From assembly GCA_035771175.1 (NCBI GenBank), contig JAYMFD010000634.1, positions 1 to 64,000 of the forward strand: 64,000 bases of DNA, written 5' to 3'. Under the pieces are notes generated by a model, which was not told the origin of the DNA, did no database searches, and was given only the letters and a program-made list of their open reading frames with translations. Below, piece by piece: positions 11,916 through 23,597 of this stretch. This DNA is from Paratinospora sagittata. Taxonomy: Eukaryota; Streptophyta; Magnoliopsida; Ranunculales; Menispermaceae. A program made the translations under genes and the position numbers. Every line of letters begins with the position of its first letter. Positions within the stretch are counted from its first letter, which is position 1.

Positions 11916-13403
11916 CTCATTGAGAAGGGAGAAAGATCACGACTCACCCAATTAATTGCCAACTTCGAGCTTATTTGAAAAATCTCAGCGGCCCAAGCCA
12001 ACGACTTCCTGTTCATAAAGAAAAGAGGACTCATCCTCAGCGGACAGGATTTTCCCCATTAGTCGGTCTTCGATGATGGGACAGTTTTCTACATAAAACG
12101 TTTGTGCCTACCGAACGACCTTGAAGTTCGAAAAGAAGTGCTCATTGAAATGAATTGCTCGAGGTTTGCTACGCATCCTGGGGGAGACGAAATGTATAAG
12201 GATGTCAAGTGATTTTTTTGATTCTCTGGAATGAAGTAGGCTATTGCAAACTTTGCTGCTCGATGTCTCGTTTGCCAACAAGTAAAAGCGGAACGCAGAC
12301 TTCCTTCCGGCCTTCTCCAACCTTTACCTATTGGAGAATGGAAGTGGGAGAACATAGCAATGGACTTTGTTACTGCCTTATCTCGAAATAATAAAGGGCA
12401 AGATGCAATTTGGGTTATCATTGACAGACTTACATAGTCTACACACTTTTTACCAATAAAGTTCACGGATTACCCCGCCAAGCTAGCTGAATTGTATGAA
12501 AAAGATATCGTACGCCTCCATGGCATACCACTCACGATCGTCTCTGATCGAGACTCTCAATTCACATCAAAATTTTGGCAAAGCTTTCAGAGTAGAATGG
12601 GCTCCAAGATTATCATGAGCACAACTTTTCACCCACAGACCGATGGGCAGTTAGAGCGGTTGATCCAGATTTTAGAGGACATGTTACGAGATTGTATACT
12701 GGACTTTCACGACGGATTGGCTAAACACTTACATTTGGCTAAATTTGCATACAACAACAACTACCAATCCAATATTGGCATGGCACCATTCGAGGCTCTT
12801 TATGGTTGCCCTTGCAGATCTCCTGTATGCTGGTTAGACATGACAAATCAGCTGCAATTGGGGCCAGAACTAGTTCAAGACACTTCAGAGAAGATCAGAT
12901 TAATCAATGAGCGACTTTGTGTGGCACAGAATCGACAAAAGAGTTACGCCGACAAGCGATGACAGACTCTGGAGTTTGAGCAATAGAACTATGTTTTTCT
13001 AAAAGTTCAGCCTACAAGAGGTGTCAAACACTTCGGGATCAAAGGAAAGCTCTCTCCAAGATATATAGGCCCATTTAGAATTAACGAACTCATTGGCAAA
13101 CTAGCCTATCGACTATCCCTTCCCTCATCCATGCCCAAAGTTCATGACATTTTCCATGTATCCATGCTTCGAAAGTATTATCCTGGTCCTTCACATATCA
13201 TCCTTTTGGTTAAAGTTCAAGTGGAAGAAGAAAACAAATATCAGGAGAGAGTAATACAAATTATGGATAGGAAAATTCAAGAACTTAGACGACGTAGTAT
13301 TCCACTTGTAAAAGTGTTTTAGGATTACCACGGAATTGAGGAAGCAACTTGGGAACTTGAAGATAAAATCAAACAAAGGTACCCTGAATTGTTCCAACAA
13401 TAA
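11916..13403 (+). pseudogene. Gypsy integrase with chromodomain
   Basis: Several stops and shifts break the N-terminal zinc part (around 12150-12300, CLVCQQVKAERR across frames). The core is then readable: MDFVTAL (first Asp kept), IVSDRDSQF, and TDGQLERLIQILEDML (Glu), with an open frame at 12492-12962. After another stop come the GPF module (RYIGPFRI), VHDIFHVSMLRKY, and a degenerate chromodomain (RRRSIPLVKVF, stop, DYHGIEEATWELE). It ends with TAA at 13401-13403. The GPY/F module plus chromodomain place the element in the chromoviruses (Tekay/Del-like). Confidence 0.85.
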
Positions 13404-13495
13404 TTGATGTTGTAATATATTGTATTTTTCACTTATTAATAAAATTATTCTTATACAACTATACTTATGTCAACATCTAATAATCATTACACAAA
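13404..13495 (+). other. 92-bp spacer between pol and the extra ORF
   Basis: AT-rich, non-coding. The minus-strand copy has a spacer of almost the same length (59943-60033). Confidence 0.6.
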
Positions 13496-14017
13496 ATGCA
13501 GATGTCTGCTGATAGCACAGACAAGAGTAAAGAACCATATACATCATGGCCTGCTTGGCAACCTTGGGGGAGCCCTTCAAGTCCAGAAGTAACCCACAAC
13601 TTTTATACATCACCAACTCCCTCGCCTCAGCGACTGCGAACCTCTTCGCCAAAACGTATATGGTTATATCGTGATGAAATTGCATAAAACAATACACCCC
13701 CCTCGTATTGGCAGGATCTTCTACCAAAACTACCAAGAGGGCGAATTCAGGCAATTTCACGTAAAAACATTCCACCACTTAATCTGCCTCCCTTGAAACG
13801 CAACAACTCCTACTGCCCTACACCACCATCAGTTAGGCAAATGTTGGAACCTTCTGCGGAGGAATCCGATTCCATTTGTTCTCAATTTTTTTATGATGTC
13901 GAGGATTCCACTGGCTAGAGTATAATTCAGGGACCTTACCAGAAATACCCCGATTTAATAAAAGATGACCAAGGCAGTGAATTTTACGAAGATAGCAATC
14001 ATGACTACATAGACTGA
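13496..14017 (+). pseudogene. Extra ORF downstream of pol in the chromovirus
   Basis: One frame of 174 codons runs from ATG at 13496 to TGA at 14015-14017 with two internal stops (13685 and 13916). I do not recognise a domain. The product is Pro/Ser-rich with Trp-rich and acidic parts: TSWPAWQPW near the start, SPTPSP, WQDLLPKL, the basic RKNIPPLNLPPLKR, then acidic SDSICS, EDSTG and IQGPY. The minus-strand copy at 59439-59942 has the same blocks in the same order, also in one frame. Codons of the shared blocks differ mostly at synonymous sites. It could be a third structural or accessory protein of the family. No signal peptide or membrane segment is visible. Confidence 0.7.
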
Positions 14018-14040
14018 AATTTTGAGGAAAAAATTATTTC

Positions 14041-14053
14041 AAGGGGAGTAGAG
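14041..14053 (+). promoter_or_regulatory. Polypurine tract
   Basis: AAGGGGAGTAGAG directly precedes the TG of the 3' LTR. The minus-strand copy has the equivalent AAGGGGGTAGAG. Confidence 0.85.
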
Positions 14054-15395
14054 TGTAATGCCCCAGGTTTACAGCCAAAAAAAAAATTGGGTGGTGCCCG
14101 AACGTTTGGGCAGGAAACCTGAATGTTTGGGCGCCCCTCTTTTCTATAAAGGGGCGTTCTCTCCCCCCTCATTTCTCACACCACTCCTCCCCACACTTTC
14201 TCCCTCTTTTAGAGACTCTCTCTCCCTCTTTTGAGACTCTCTATCTTAGAGACCACTGGTACGGTGCAGAGTCGCTGCCCGACAAAGAGCGTGGAACATC
14301 AAGTGTTAAATTTGAAGGTGGGAACGAAACATAGGTTTGTGTGTCTTATGACTTTTCATAAAGTTTTCATTCATTTATCATTATGTCTATTATTCATTTA
14401 CACTGCACTATTGCGTATAATGTTCATACATGTCATAATTATGCCTTAATATTTGGAGTCCATGTATTAAACTGTTACTACGTTGGATTAGTGGTCAATT
14501 TGACTCAACCAGACTTAGTTTTGTCCTCAGTAACCTTGAATAGTGAACGGGGAGACAACTTGTTGCTCTAGAAGATTTGGTATTTAAGCGGGACCTCGTG
14601 TTCTCATCTCTTGACCTGAAGACTGGTCTAGTTGGTGTTATTGAAAATTGTCTACTTGTATAAGTGATATTGGACATCCTAACAATGCACGCGGTGATGC
14701 TGACCCTGATAAGCATCACCAGGCGCTGCCAAATCCTATTTAATATTAGTAAAGACCAGACCCGCATATGCATAGCTATCATACATGAAATAAGAACCAC
14801 CTAGGGACGTAAGTAGTCTATGACCTGTGATATATTTACTGGTGCAATTGTGCCCACTGTTATGGATATTTCTCCTAGAGATTGACGTACAATGTGAACC
14901 TGTGATTACTTGGAGATGGACATTTGTACGTGAACCTAGGGCGAGGAACGATCATAGAGCCATTACGAGACGATATTATGCATACATTCTGGTTAAACCA
15001 CGTTATATTGTTTATGATGTTCTGTTGTGTATATGTGATGTATGATTATGATGTCTTCTTTATTAATTGTCATATTCACGAACTATTTTACCCACTGGAC
15101 AATAGCTCACTCCCTTTGCTAATCATTTTACAAGAGTCTAGGGTGGATTGGGTGGAGGTGTTTGGGCCCTCATTTTTTAATCCCTTACTTATAGTTAAGG
15201 AGATTTTTAGGAGGATGTTCCCTTATTATTGGTGGTCCTAGACCGCCTACATTCTGTACAAAATCTATTATATAATTAATAAAATTAGACTTATACTTGA
15301 ATTGTGTACCTGAGCAGTCAGTAACTGTTATAATGCATTCGCGCCCTGCATGTGAGTGTCCTGCCAGTTTAGGCGGGTCCGGACGGGGTGTGGCA
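14054..15395 (+). repeat. 3' LTR of the Gypsy element
   Basis: It runs from TGTAATGCCCCAGG to GGACGGGGTGTGGCA, 1342 bp, followed by the target duplication GAGTT. TTTTCTATAAAGGGG (about 14140) is a plausible TATA region. The first 110 bp contain inverted CCCGAACGTTTGGGC-type motifs. The end resembles the minus-strand copy (GGGCGGGGTGTGACA at 57979). Confidence 0.9.
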
Positions 15396-15400
15396 GAGTT

Positions 15401-16852
15401 AATCTACACTGCTGGCCTAGTTAATCTAAAGAATTAACGCACTTAAATCAAGAAAAGTCATTGCCCACAAAAGTTGTCAGATTGTGTATGGTTGTCTGCG
15501 CTAGCACATTAGCGCTTCTGCTAGCGCGCTAGCCACACTGAGCGCGCGCTGATAAGTTGATTTTAGTGTAGGTGTTTAGATGGTTTTTAGTGTGATATGT
15601 TAGTAGATTATGATGTTTATATGGTTTATATACTTAGTTTGTGTGTTATTTTGTAGGTATCAAAGTGGAAATGAAGTGGTGGAGTAAGGGAGCAAAAGAG
15701 AAGAGAAAAGAAAAAAAAAAGTGCAAAACAGTGGTTGGGCACCGCGGGGCCCAATAGGGAAATTAATAAAAAATAAAAAATTTTGAGGAAACAATGGGTG
15801 GGCTCCGCTGCGCCGGGGAAATCCGAGAGAAAGACAAATTTTTTAATAGTTGCGTTTTTTTGGGTATTTTTGTTTCCTTTTTGTTTTAAACATTATAAAT
15901 AGAAAGTATGGAGTTTAGAAGGAGATTTATTCATGACAAGAAGAGGCTATTGAAACATTGGAAAAGAGGAACAACAACATCGAAGCAGCGCGAAGAGCTA
16001 GATCTAGATTGGGTGAAGTCGTGCTAGATTATTATTTTCCTTCCTTTATTCCTTGTATTAATTTTTCTTTCTTTCATGATGTTGAACATAATTGTTTTTG
16101 AGTTTATAGAATTAGTTATGGAGTAATTTTCTTTTATAGGGTTTCAATTGGAACTTATATGGATCTTGAATTTCAACGATGATATTATATTTTAATTAAT
16201 CTATTTAGAGTTGTTTATTTTAATATGTTCTTATTGCTTCTAATTACTTGATCACTACTTAGATGATTTAATGAATCTTTATGATCTTGACGAAGGGATT
16301 TTAGATTTTGATTTGATTAAAATAACACATGATCAATAAGGGTAAAAGCTATTGAATTCACATGAGATAGACATATACTAATGTGACATGTGTAATCATT
16401 GAGAATATGATATTAATGAATCTTGTTTTTAAATTAAATTTCATAGAAATATAGAAATTTAATTAACCTAGATATTTCTACTCGATCATCGAAAGAGACA
16501 TGTAGATAAATTAGTTTCTTAATTAACAACTCAAAAATAATTAATTAATCGAAAAATAAGTAGATGAATCCAAGTGAAATATAAAGGAAAATTGTAATCC
16601 TAGGTTTAAGTAATTCATTGATTAAGTGGGTTAATTTTGATTGTTTTAGTTTTGAATTTGAGTTCAAATTTCATATTTGTTATTTTTATTTTTTTGTTCA
16701 AATAAGATCGAATTGAATTAATATTAATAATTAATAAAAATTAGGACAAATCTCTATGGGAACGATACTTTTAATCATTATTACATTACTTGTTTATGAT
16801 ATTGTGCACTTGTAATTTTACGCAATACACGCATTGGTCACGATGACCGAGA
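15401..16852. other. Unclassified repeat-like host sequence
   Basis: No supported coding frame. It contains GCGC-rich AGCGCGCTAGC motifs (15500-15550) that recur beyond the solo LTR at 19640-19665, so both sides belong to one older sequence. The stretch from TGATAAGTTGATTTTAG (15550) to the TCTATGGGAACGATAC region (16750) resembles the ends of plant Gypsy LTRs, but no pair or target duplication is visible. Confidence 0.45.
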
Positions 16853-17029
16853 GTATCTGTAATACCCAAAAAAAAAATGGTGAACGTTTCACCTTCTTAC
16901 TGTGAACGTTTCACCTTCAAACAAGATCTGGAAATCTCGCCGAGATCTCGCCGACATGTCGCCTGGAATCTCGTCGAGATCTCGCCGACATGTCGCCTGG
17001 AACCTCGCCGAGGACCCGCCTAAACCTTC

Positions 17030-17395
17030 GCACCTCGCTCTCTTTAAACCAAATCACACAACCTCGCCCTCTCGAAACCCTCTTCCCTTCTCATCTTGCC
17101 GCTGCAACTCCTCCAGATCTCGCCTCCGCCGCCTTCCTCTCCTCTTCTCCGCCACATATCTCGCCTCTCTCTCTCTTCTCCGCCGCGGATCTCGCCGCCG
17201 CAGCCGCTCTCTTTCTCCTACTCTTTGCCATCGCCACTTCCGATCTCTCGCCTCGCCCCCGATCTCTCGCTTCCGATCCCTTTCCTCCGATCTCCCGATC
17301 TCTCGATCTCTCGTCCCCTCGCCCTCACTCTCTTCTTCTTCTTCTTCTTCTTCTTCTCCCTTTTCTCTCTCTCTCCCCTGTCCGCCCAGCAACTA
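17030..17395. repeat. CT/CTT-rich low-complexity tract
   Basis: Pyrimidine-rich sequence with TCTCGCC, TCTCCGCC and a TTC run at 17333-17360. It opens long Ser/Leu/Pro and Arg/Glu frames on both strands that have no gene-like composition, so I do not call a gene. Confidence 0.8.
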
Positions 17396-17455
17396 AGTAA
17401 TTTCATTTTACTTTATTTTATTTTTTCTTTTGTTTTAAGCAACCCACATGATATG

Positions 17456-17456
<1 letters not shown>

Positions 17457-17507
<51 letters not shown>
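17457..17507. repeat. TA microsatellite
   Basis: An uninterrupted run of about 25 TA units. A second run follows at 17643-17674. Confidence 0.95.
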
Positions 17508-17509
<2 letters not shown>

Positions 17510-17637
17510 TACACAATACCACATACATACTCCCCTGTTTTTTTTTTCTTCCTTCCGCCTGCAACTTCTCTGATTTTGATTTTTATTTTTATTTTCTTTT
17601 TCTTTTTCTTTTCTTTTCTTTTAAACAACTTACATGC

Positions 17638-17678
<41 letters not shown>

Positions 17679-17714
17679 ATCACACATACAAGTGTATTTT
17701 ATTATTTTTATTAT

Positions 17715-18133
17715 TTTAAGCAACCAAAAAATGTTGTATAATATATTTATATCTATCATACATTTTTTTTTAACCAAGTGTTATTATTATTTTTTTTTAA
17801 CATTGCAACTCAAGTGTTATTATTTTTTTAAGCAACCAAAATGTTATATAATATATTTATATATATATATATATATATCATATATACAATACGTTATTTT
17901 TTTTTTTTAACCATTGCAACTCAATTATTTATTTTTTTAGCAATCAAGATATTATATAATATATTTATATGTATCATACATATTTTTTTACCAAGTGTTA
18001 TTATTTTTTTTAAAACATTACAACTCAAGTGTTATTATTTTTTTAGCAATCAAGATGTTATATAATATATTTATATGTATCATATATTTTTTTTTTTACC
18101 AAGTGTTATTATTTTTTTTAGCAACCAAAATGT

Positions 18134-18150
<17 letters not shown>
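17715..18150. repeat. ~110-bp tandem array in the solo LTR
   Basis: About four to five imperfect copies contain AGCAACCAAAATGTTATATA, ATATATTTATATGTATCATA, T-run, ACCAAGTGTTATTATT and T-run ACATTGCAACTCAAGTG. Unit length varies through T-run and TA-run slippage. Confidence 0.8.
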
Positions 18151-18165
<15 letters not shown>

Positions 18166-19613
18166 CACATATTGTATTATATCATGTTATACCATACACA
18201 TCATTATATCATATCACAAGGCACTATAATATGTTATTATATATATATACATAGTTTAAACATCCAACCACTATATATATATATATATATATCTCTACAC
18301 TCATAATCGAATAATTATATTAACAAACGTAATATACGTGTACAGGTTGATTACCACGCGTGACGAGGAAATTAAGTAATTTGGAATTTAGCGATTCAGG
18401 TAGGGATGATTCTAGGCCTTCATAATATTTTACTTGATATATAGATAGGAATGTTAAATTAATTAGGTCCATAGTATTATTAGATTGCTTATGCATGCCT
18501 ATTGTACATGATTATATGTATGCACTGTTGTGATTGTTTAACCATAATGATATGTGTGTTAACATGATTTTTATTCTGATCAAATGATAATTGGATGCAT
18601 AAAATTCATGTGGTAGTTGAATTCATTTATAAATTATAATGTCTGATAATGAAATGTATGATTTGGAATATTGACATAGTAAATGCGTGAACACTATTAT
18701 AATTGATTTTGTAACATGATACCATGTGTAGTGGAGTTGAATATATTTTATGAATGCACTTAATATCGTGCTTATACCGTACGTATGACGTGACATCACT
18801 AAAGAACACGATTAAGATAAGAATCACACATATGGGGCAGTTATTCTAAGGAATATCGCCAATGTTCCATTTTTTTTTTTTGGGCTGTGCCACCCTGAGT
18901 TTGATTTTCTAACGGTACGTGATTTGAAACGTGATGAAATTATCGACTCAAACAATCTAATGTTGCAACGATTAATGTGTGAAACTTGTTTGTAATGTTC
19001 TTGTGTATGTATCACAATAAAATATTGTGAATTGTTTAGATGACCCACTGGGCTTTCAAGCTCACCCCTATTTTTTTTATGCAGGTACTTAAGAGAATAA
19101 AATCGCGAGTCGTGACATAGTTCAGAGTAGTAGGAGTGGGTTAATTAATTAGTATTACGAGACTGAATATTTTTATTTAATTTTTAAGGGTTTATTATTT
19201 AAACGAATTGTATTGATAATTGAAATTCAATGAATATTATTACGGTCAGTAAATACCCTGTGATTTATTTTACGTGTGAATGCCTTGGAATAGAATTCAT
19301 TAATTCTATTGGATGATTGTATTTTAATGTTGTGTCTATAATGGATGGACAAGGGCAAGTACCCTCATGAAGATAAAGATTGTATGAAGAATTAAAGGTA
19401 TTCGTTTATCTTAACCAGTAAGTTGGTTGGAAGAATATAAACTCATAGTTTTGCAAATTTTATTATTTACATAATGGTTATGGGTTAAGATAGACGGATA
19501 CGAGTAACGTCTCGATTTTCAGTGATATTTTATATAAAAGTAAAATATTTATTATCTTACAAAAAAAAAAAAGGACAAATTTTTAGTTTTGGAAATCGGG
19601 GTGTTACAGTATC

Positions 19614-20443
19614 AACTTACCAGTTGGTCTCCTTAGCGCACTGGCCACTATGCTATCGCGCTAGCGAGTAAGAGTCCAGAGAACTGGAATTTTTCCAACG
19701 AACAGTGCGCTGGAGGCCTTGATCCTGAAATTAATAAAGAAATTACAATTAGACAAGAAATAACCTAATCACATTAGAAACAATATAAAAAAAACTCCAA
19801 AGACATAAAATAGAGATTAATGTAGGTAAAACATAGAAAAAAAACAAAAAATAGGTGGTTCAATTCCATGTAACGAAACTGAACTTCTCGGTTATGTGGC
19901 ATACTATTGGTTCGATCTTGTGCGATCGAACCTAGAACATTCGATTCGGTCGCGCATGACCGAACCACACGACGGAAAATTAAAAAAAAAAAAAACTTTC
20001 GAAATGCGTAAAAAAAAAAAACTTCGGAAAGATGTGCTTCGTCTTCTAAAACTAAATCTTTCTCCATAATGCTTTGAAAGTGTGTAGATCAATGGAGTTT
20101 TACAATATTCTAAGAGATTTACTTAGGGTTTTTAAATTCACTTGTACCACACTAAAAAACACAAAAATATGCTTTTGTAAATACAATAAAAATAATTGTA
20201 AACTTTCAAAGATGAATTTCATACCTTTATAATGCTATTTGGAATAAAATAAAATAAAAAGGTTTGCAAAAGGAAGTAGATGAGGGTGGGGTAGGGTTAG
20301 CACGTCATCAAGATGAAATTGAAAAAAAAAATTAAGATAGGGTTTTTCGGTCCAATTACAAGAGGGTAGTATTGAAAATATGAATTTATGATTTTTTGTG
20401 ATAGAAAAAGGGTTTTTTTTTATGGTTCATTTAGCATCCCCCC
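19614..20443. other. No gene, right part of the putative MULE
   Basis: It starts with the GCGC-rich continuation of the sequence interrupted by the solo LTR. The rest is AT-rich with A- and T-runs. The minus strand from 20443 inward resembles the plus strand from 5590 inward in layout. Confidence 0.4.
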
Positions 20444-20503
20444 TATTTTGAGCCGTGCCATGCAAACAAGATTTACAATTTGGGTTGGGGTATAAATTCA
20501 ATT

Positions 20504-20765
20504 GACACCATCGTACAGTGGTAGCTAAATCACTTGGTCACACATCTACCTCTTCTCATATAAGGTAAAGGATTCATATCTCCTGAGTCTCATGTGACGT
20601 TAGGAGTTATGTTCTTATTGGGAGCTTGTATTGAACTGACTGGGCCTTATTAATTATGGGTATTTGTTTTCCTTATACTTTTGTCTTGATTCATTTATTT
20701 GAAATGATTTATAATATATGATAATCCAATGTAACAAATACTATAGATTGACCAAAAAAAAAAAC
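20504..20765 (+). repeat. Possible SINE-like retroposon
   Basis: GTACAGTGGTAGCTAAATCAC and AAGGATTCATATCTCC loosely resemble A and B boxes of a tRNA-derived SINE, and the sequence ends in an A11 run at 20755-20765. No target duplication was found, so this is weak. Confidence 0.25.
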
Positions 20766-20865
20766 TCGATTGCATGTCCTAGTTTTTAACTCTGTTTTTT
20801 GTCATAATTATTATTAAATCAACCATACGAATGTTAGATATGGGGTGGCTCATCAACCATACGAA

Positions 20866-21251
20866 TGTTAGATATGGGGTGGCTCAGTCCCACAATTGGA
20901 TAATTTCTATTTATGTACAGTTTCCTTGTGTGTTAGTTTTTTAGTCTAAATTGAAAATTTTTCTAGTTGTGTTGGAAACTAATTGGTATTTGAGTGTGAG
21001 AATTGAGGATTTGTGTAAGAGTACTTTTGTGAGTTTAGAGAATTTGTTTAGATCTGATTATAGGTTGTAACCTATTTGCATTCTCTTGTTAGTAGATTGA
21101 TTCTCATCTTCTATAGATGTAGGTGTATATTCACCGAACTACGTAAATTTATGTATTCTTACTTGTGTGTTTCTTTGCATTCGTTTAGATCGGTTTGATT
21201 ATTTGTGTTTGTGCTTTTGTTATTTTGTTTCTACTTCCCCTGTGCACAACA
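20866..21251 (+). repeat. Copia LTR, plus orientation
   Basis: It begins TGTTAGATATGGGGTGGCTC and ends CCTGTGCACAACA, followed two bases later by a primer-site-like TTGGTATCAAAACTTTG. The first 34 bp together with upstream CATCAACCATACGAA are duplicated in tandem (20817-20885). It is the reverse complement of 21829-22243. Confidence 0.75.
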
Positions 21252-21828
21252 AATTGGTATCAAAACTTTGTTCAAAAAGTTATCAATGCGGGTATTGGAG
21301 TCGTATTACTGTGCTAACAAAATTGTTACCAACCCAAATTTGTTATCGCTGCGATCTGCCGCTGCGATATATGAGTTGGAGGATCTGCCGCTGCGATATA
21401 TGAGTTGGAGTAAGTTTTGTGGCGGTGGAGGCGTTGCGGCTTGGAGCAGGACGACGGTTTGAAGTTCTCAACGTCATTGTGGATAGGCAGCCAAGGAAGA
21501 AAAGTTTTCTTCTCGCAAGGACAAATTTGTTTTTCGTCCGTTTGTGTTAATTTTATAATTAAATGTAGCATATTTGAGAACTTGGCTGATTGAGAATAGG
21601 AGAAAAGAAATACGTGATTATCTCAATAATCACTTTGGATCAATTGTTATTTATTCAACGTTTGTGTGATTATTTTAATCACTTGGATTTTGGCGTTTGG
21701 ATAAATTTGATTTGTGATTTGGGTTTTTTATGAGATTTGGAGAAATTTTGGCAATTTGCTTTTGTGAAGATATGTCGAGTAAAATTGTGTGTGTATCGAA
21801 TGTAAAGTTTGAGGTGGAGAAATTTGAT
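21252..21828 (+). pseudogene. Copia leader and first codons of gag
   Basis: After the primer-site-like sequence comes a ~500-bp leader with a duplicated CTGCCGCTGCGATATATGAG unit (about 21355-21415). An ATG at 21772 opens MSSKIVCVSNVKFEVEKFD, the usual Copia gag start (compare KFEVEKF at 1690). After 19 codons the frame runs straight into an inverted LTR, so all other genes are missing. Confidence 0.7.
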
Positions 21829-22243
21829 TGTTGTGCACGGCGAAAGCAGAAACAAAATAACAAACGAACAAACGTAAATAATCAAACCAATCTAAACGAA
21901 TGCAAAGAAACACAGATTTATGTGGTTCGGTAAATATACATCTACATCTACGGAAGATGAGAATCAATCTACTAATAAGATAATATAAATAGGTTACAAC
22001 CTATAATCAAATCTAAACAAATCCTCTCAACTCATAAAAATACTCTCACACAAATTCTCGCACCCTCAAATCTTATACCCCAATAAGGGTTTATATAATA
22101 CTATATGCTAGAGTTAATTTTCAATACCAATTAGTTTCTAACACAACTATGAAAGTTTCTAATTTAGACGAAGAAACTAATACATAAAAAAATTATACAC
22201 AAATAAAAATTATTTAATTGTAGGACCGAACCACCCCATATGA
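21829..22243 (-). repeat. Copia LTR, inverted copy
   Basis: On the minus strand it ends ...CCGTGCACAACA at 21829. The homology with the plus-strand LTR runs to about 22243, where it matches ATATGGGGTGG of the LTR start. The very first bases are degenerate. No matching target duplication lies outside. Confidence 0.75.
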
Positions 22244-23475
22244 AAGTATTAAAATATATTTTGTGTGTGCTTGAAAAAAACCATCGAATTTTGACTTCGT
22301 ACACAAATATAAAAAGAGAGAAACATGGTCTCAGTTTGCAAAAAAAAAAAGAAAAGAAAAAGAAAAGAAAAGAAAAGAAAAAGGAGAAATATGGTCTCAA
22401 AGGTCCAAGGGAATTTAGCTCATTCCACTTAAATATGGGTCGGAATTGTCAATTTTGAAACTAGGACATGTATAATTATTAATCGAGCCGCCCAAGACTA
22501 AGGTTCAACTTTATCAAAATTTCCAATAAAATTAAATAAAATAAGATTTGTTGTTTGTGCCATAACGACAAGGATAATTACTTAGTTGCGAATAATCAAC
22601 AATTTGCTGCAACCACTTGCTTAATTTTGTCGCCATCCCAAACAGAAGTATATGTTTGGTTTACTATATATACATATATAAACTTGTGCAATGCTTGAGC
22701 TCTTATTTTAATTACTAAAAATATTTTAAGCGCAATAATTATTTATTAAATAATAACTAAATTTTAAATAAATTAATTAATATTTAATATTTATTTAATA
22801 TGGGAATAAAATTAGATGAGGAACTTAGACGTATCAATAAGAGTTGTTGTTACGTGAGGTGGTCATGAGTTTGAGTTATAAAAATAATTTTTTATATTAC
22901 AAGATAAAATGGTATATAATAGACCTAAACGTAGTCTAATACTTTTGAAGACCCCTTATTTATATGAGTATAGAAGTAAATTACAAAAGAGAGAACATTA
23001 AGATAGAGCAAGGTAACAATAAAAAGATATAAAGCAAAAGATGACATGTGGATTGATACCAAGCGAAATTGATAAGTCTTCATATTAGCACATCAAAATC
23101 GAGAGAAAATCATTTAAATAAGAAAAGTTCTCTTCACTCATCACGTCACCTTTAAGTATATAAATGATTTATTTCATAGTCATCTTAGCTGTTTTGTTAA
23201 TATTATGAGATTAGATATTAGATACCTATAACAACCACAAAACCTATTGCAAAATGAGAAATGCTTAAAAAACTTTCAATGCAACTCAAAACAAAACTTT
23301 AAGTCACGATTTGACACTTTTGCCCCATTTAAAAGAAGGAAACTAAGAGGGTGTGGTGTTACAACTTGAGTTTTGAGAAAGCAAAAGCGACAATCTTGAT
23401 TAAAAATTTTGTTATGAGTTTGGTTTTGAGTTTTTGTAGCATCTAACTTACAAAATTGTTTCCTAATTAATACGG
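22244..23475. other. Intergenic, upstream of P450
   Basis: AT-rich without a supported gene. A GAAAA-type run lies at 22340-22385. Confidence 0.5.
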
Positions 23476-23479
23476 AAAT

Positions 23480-23492
23480 GCTATAAATATAA
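23480..23492 (+). promoter_or_regulatory. Probable TATA box of the P450 gene
   Basis: GCTATAAATATAAAA lies about 110 bp before the chosen ATG at 23598, a usual distance for a plant promoter with a short leader. Confidence 0.5.
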
Positions 23493-23597
23493 AACAATTC
23501 TCATAATTTGTTTAATAGTCTGTCCAATAGTAATGGGATATATTGCGTTTCGTTAACAAGTTCCTGTAATCAAGCAAAGGTCCCTAAACTCTCTCAA

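Larger units (their letters stand above)
16858..19608 (+). mobile_element. Solo LTR, 2.75 kb
   Basis: It begins TGTAATACCC and ends ATCGGGGTGTTACA. The 5-bp duplication GTATC lies at 16853-16857 and 19609-19613. There are no internal retroviral genes, so the element was reduced to one LTR. Parts in order: a duplicated ~33-bp CTCGCCGAGATCTCGCCGAC unit (16925-17010), a CT-rich stretch (17030-17390), TA microsatellites, a ~110-bp tandem array (17715-18150), and a unique 3' part whose relative lies at 9424-10055. Confidence 0.9.

Noticed and set aside
12089..12466. Minus-strand frames around 12.1-12.5 kb
   Set aside because: They are antisense to the broken integrase; the equivalent antisense frame also appears at 61 kb because of shared sequence, not because it is a gene.
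16902..17644. Long Ser/Leu/Pro and Arg/Glu frames on both strands
   Set aside because: They come from CT-rich and TA-rich low-complexity DNA inside a solo LTR with proven ends and target duplication.
23508..23597. Upstream in-frame ATG as P450 start
   Set aside because: It would put 30 polar residues before the membrane anchor; the ATG at 23598 gives the normal anchor and length.
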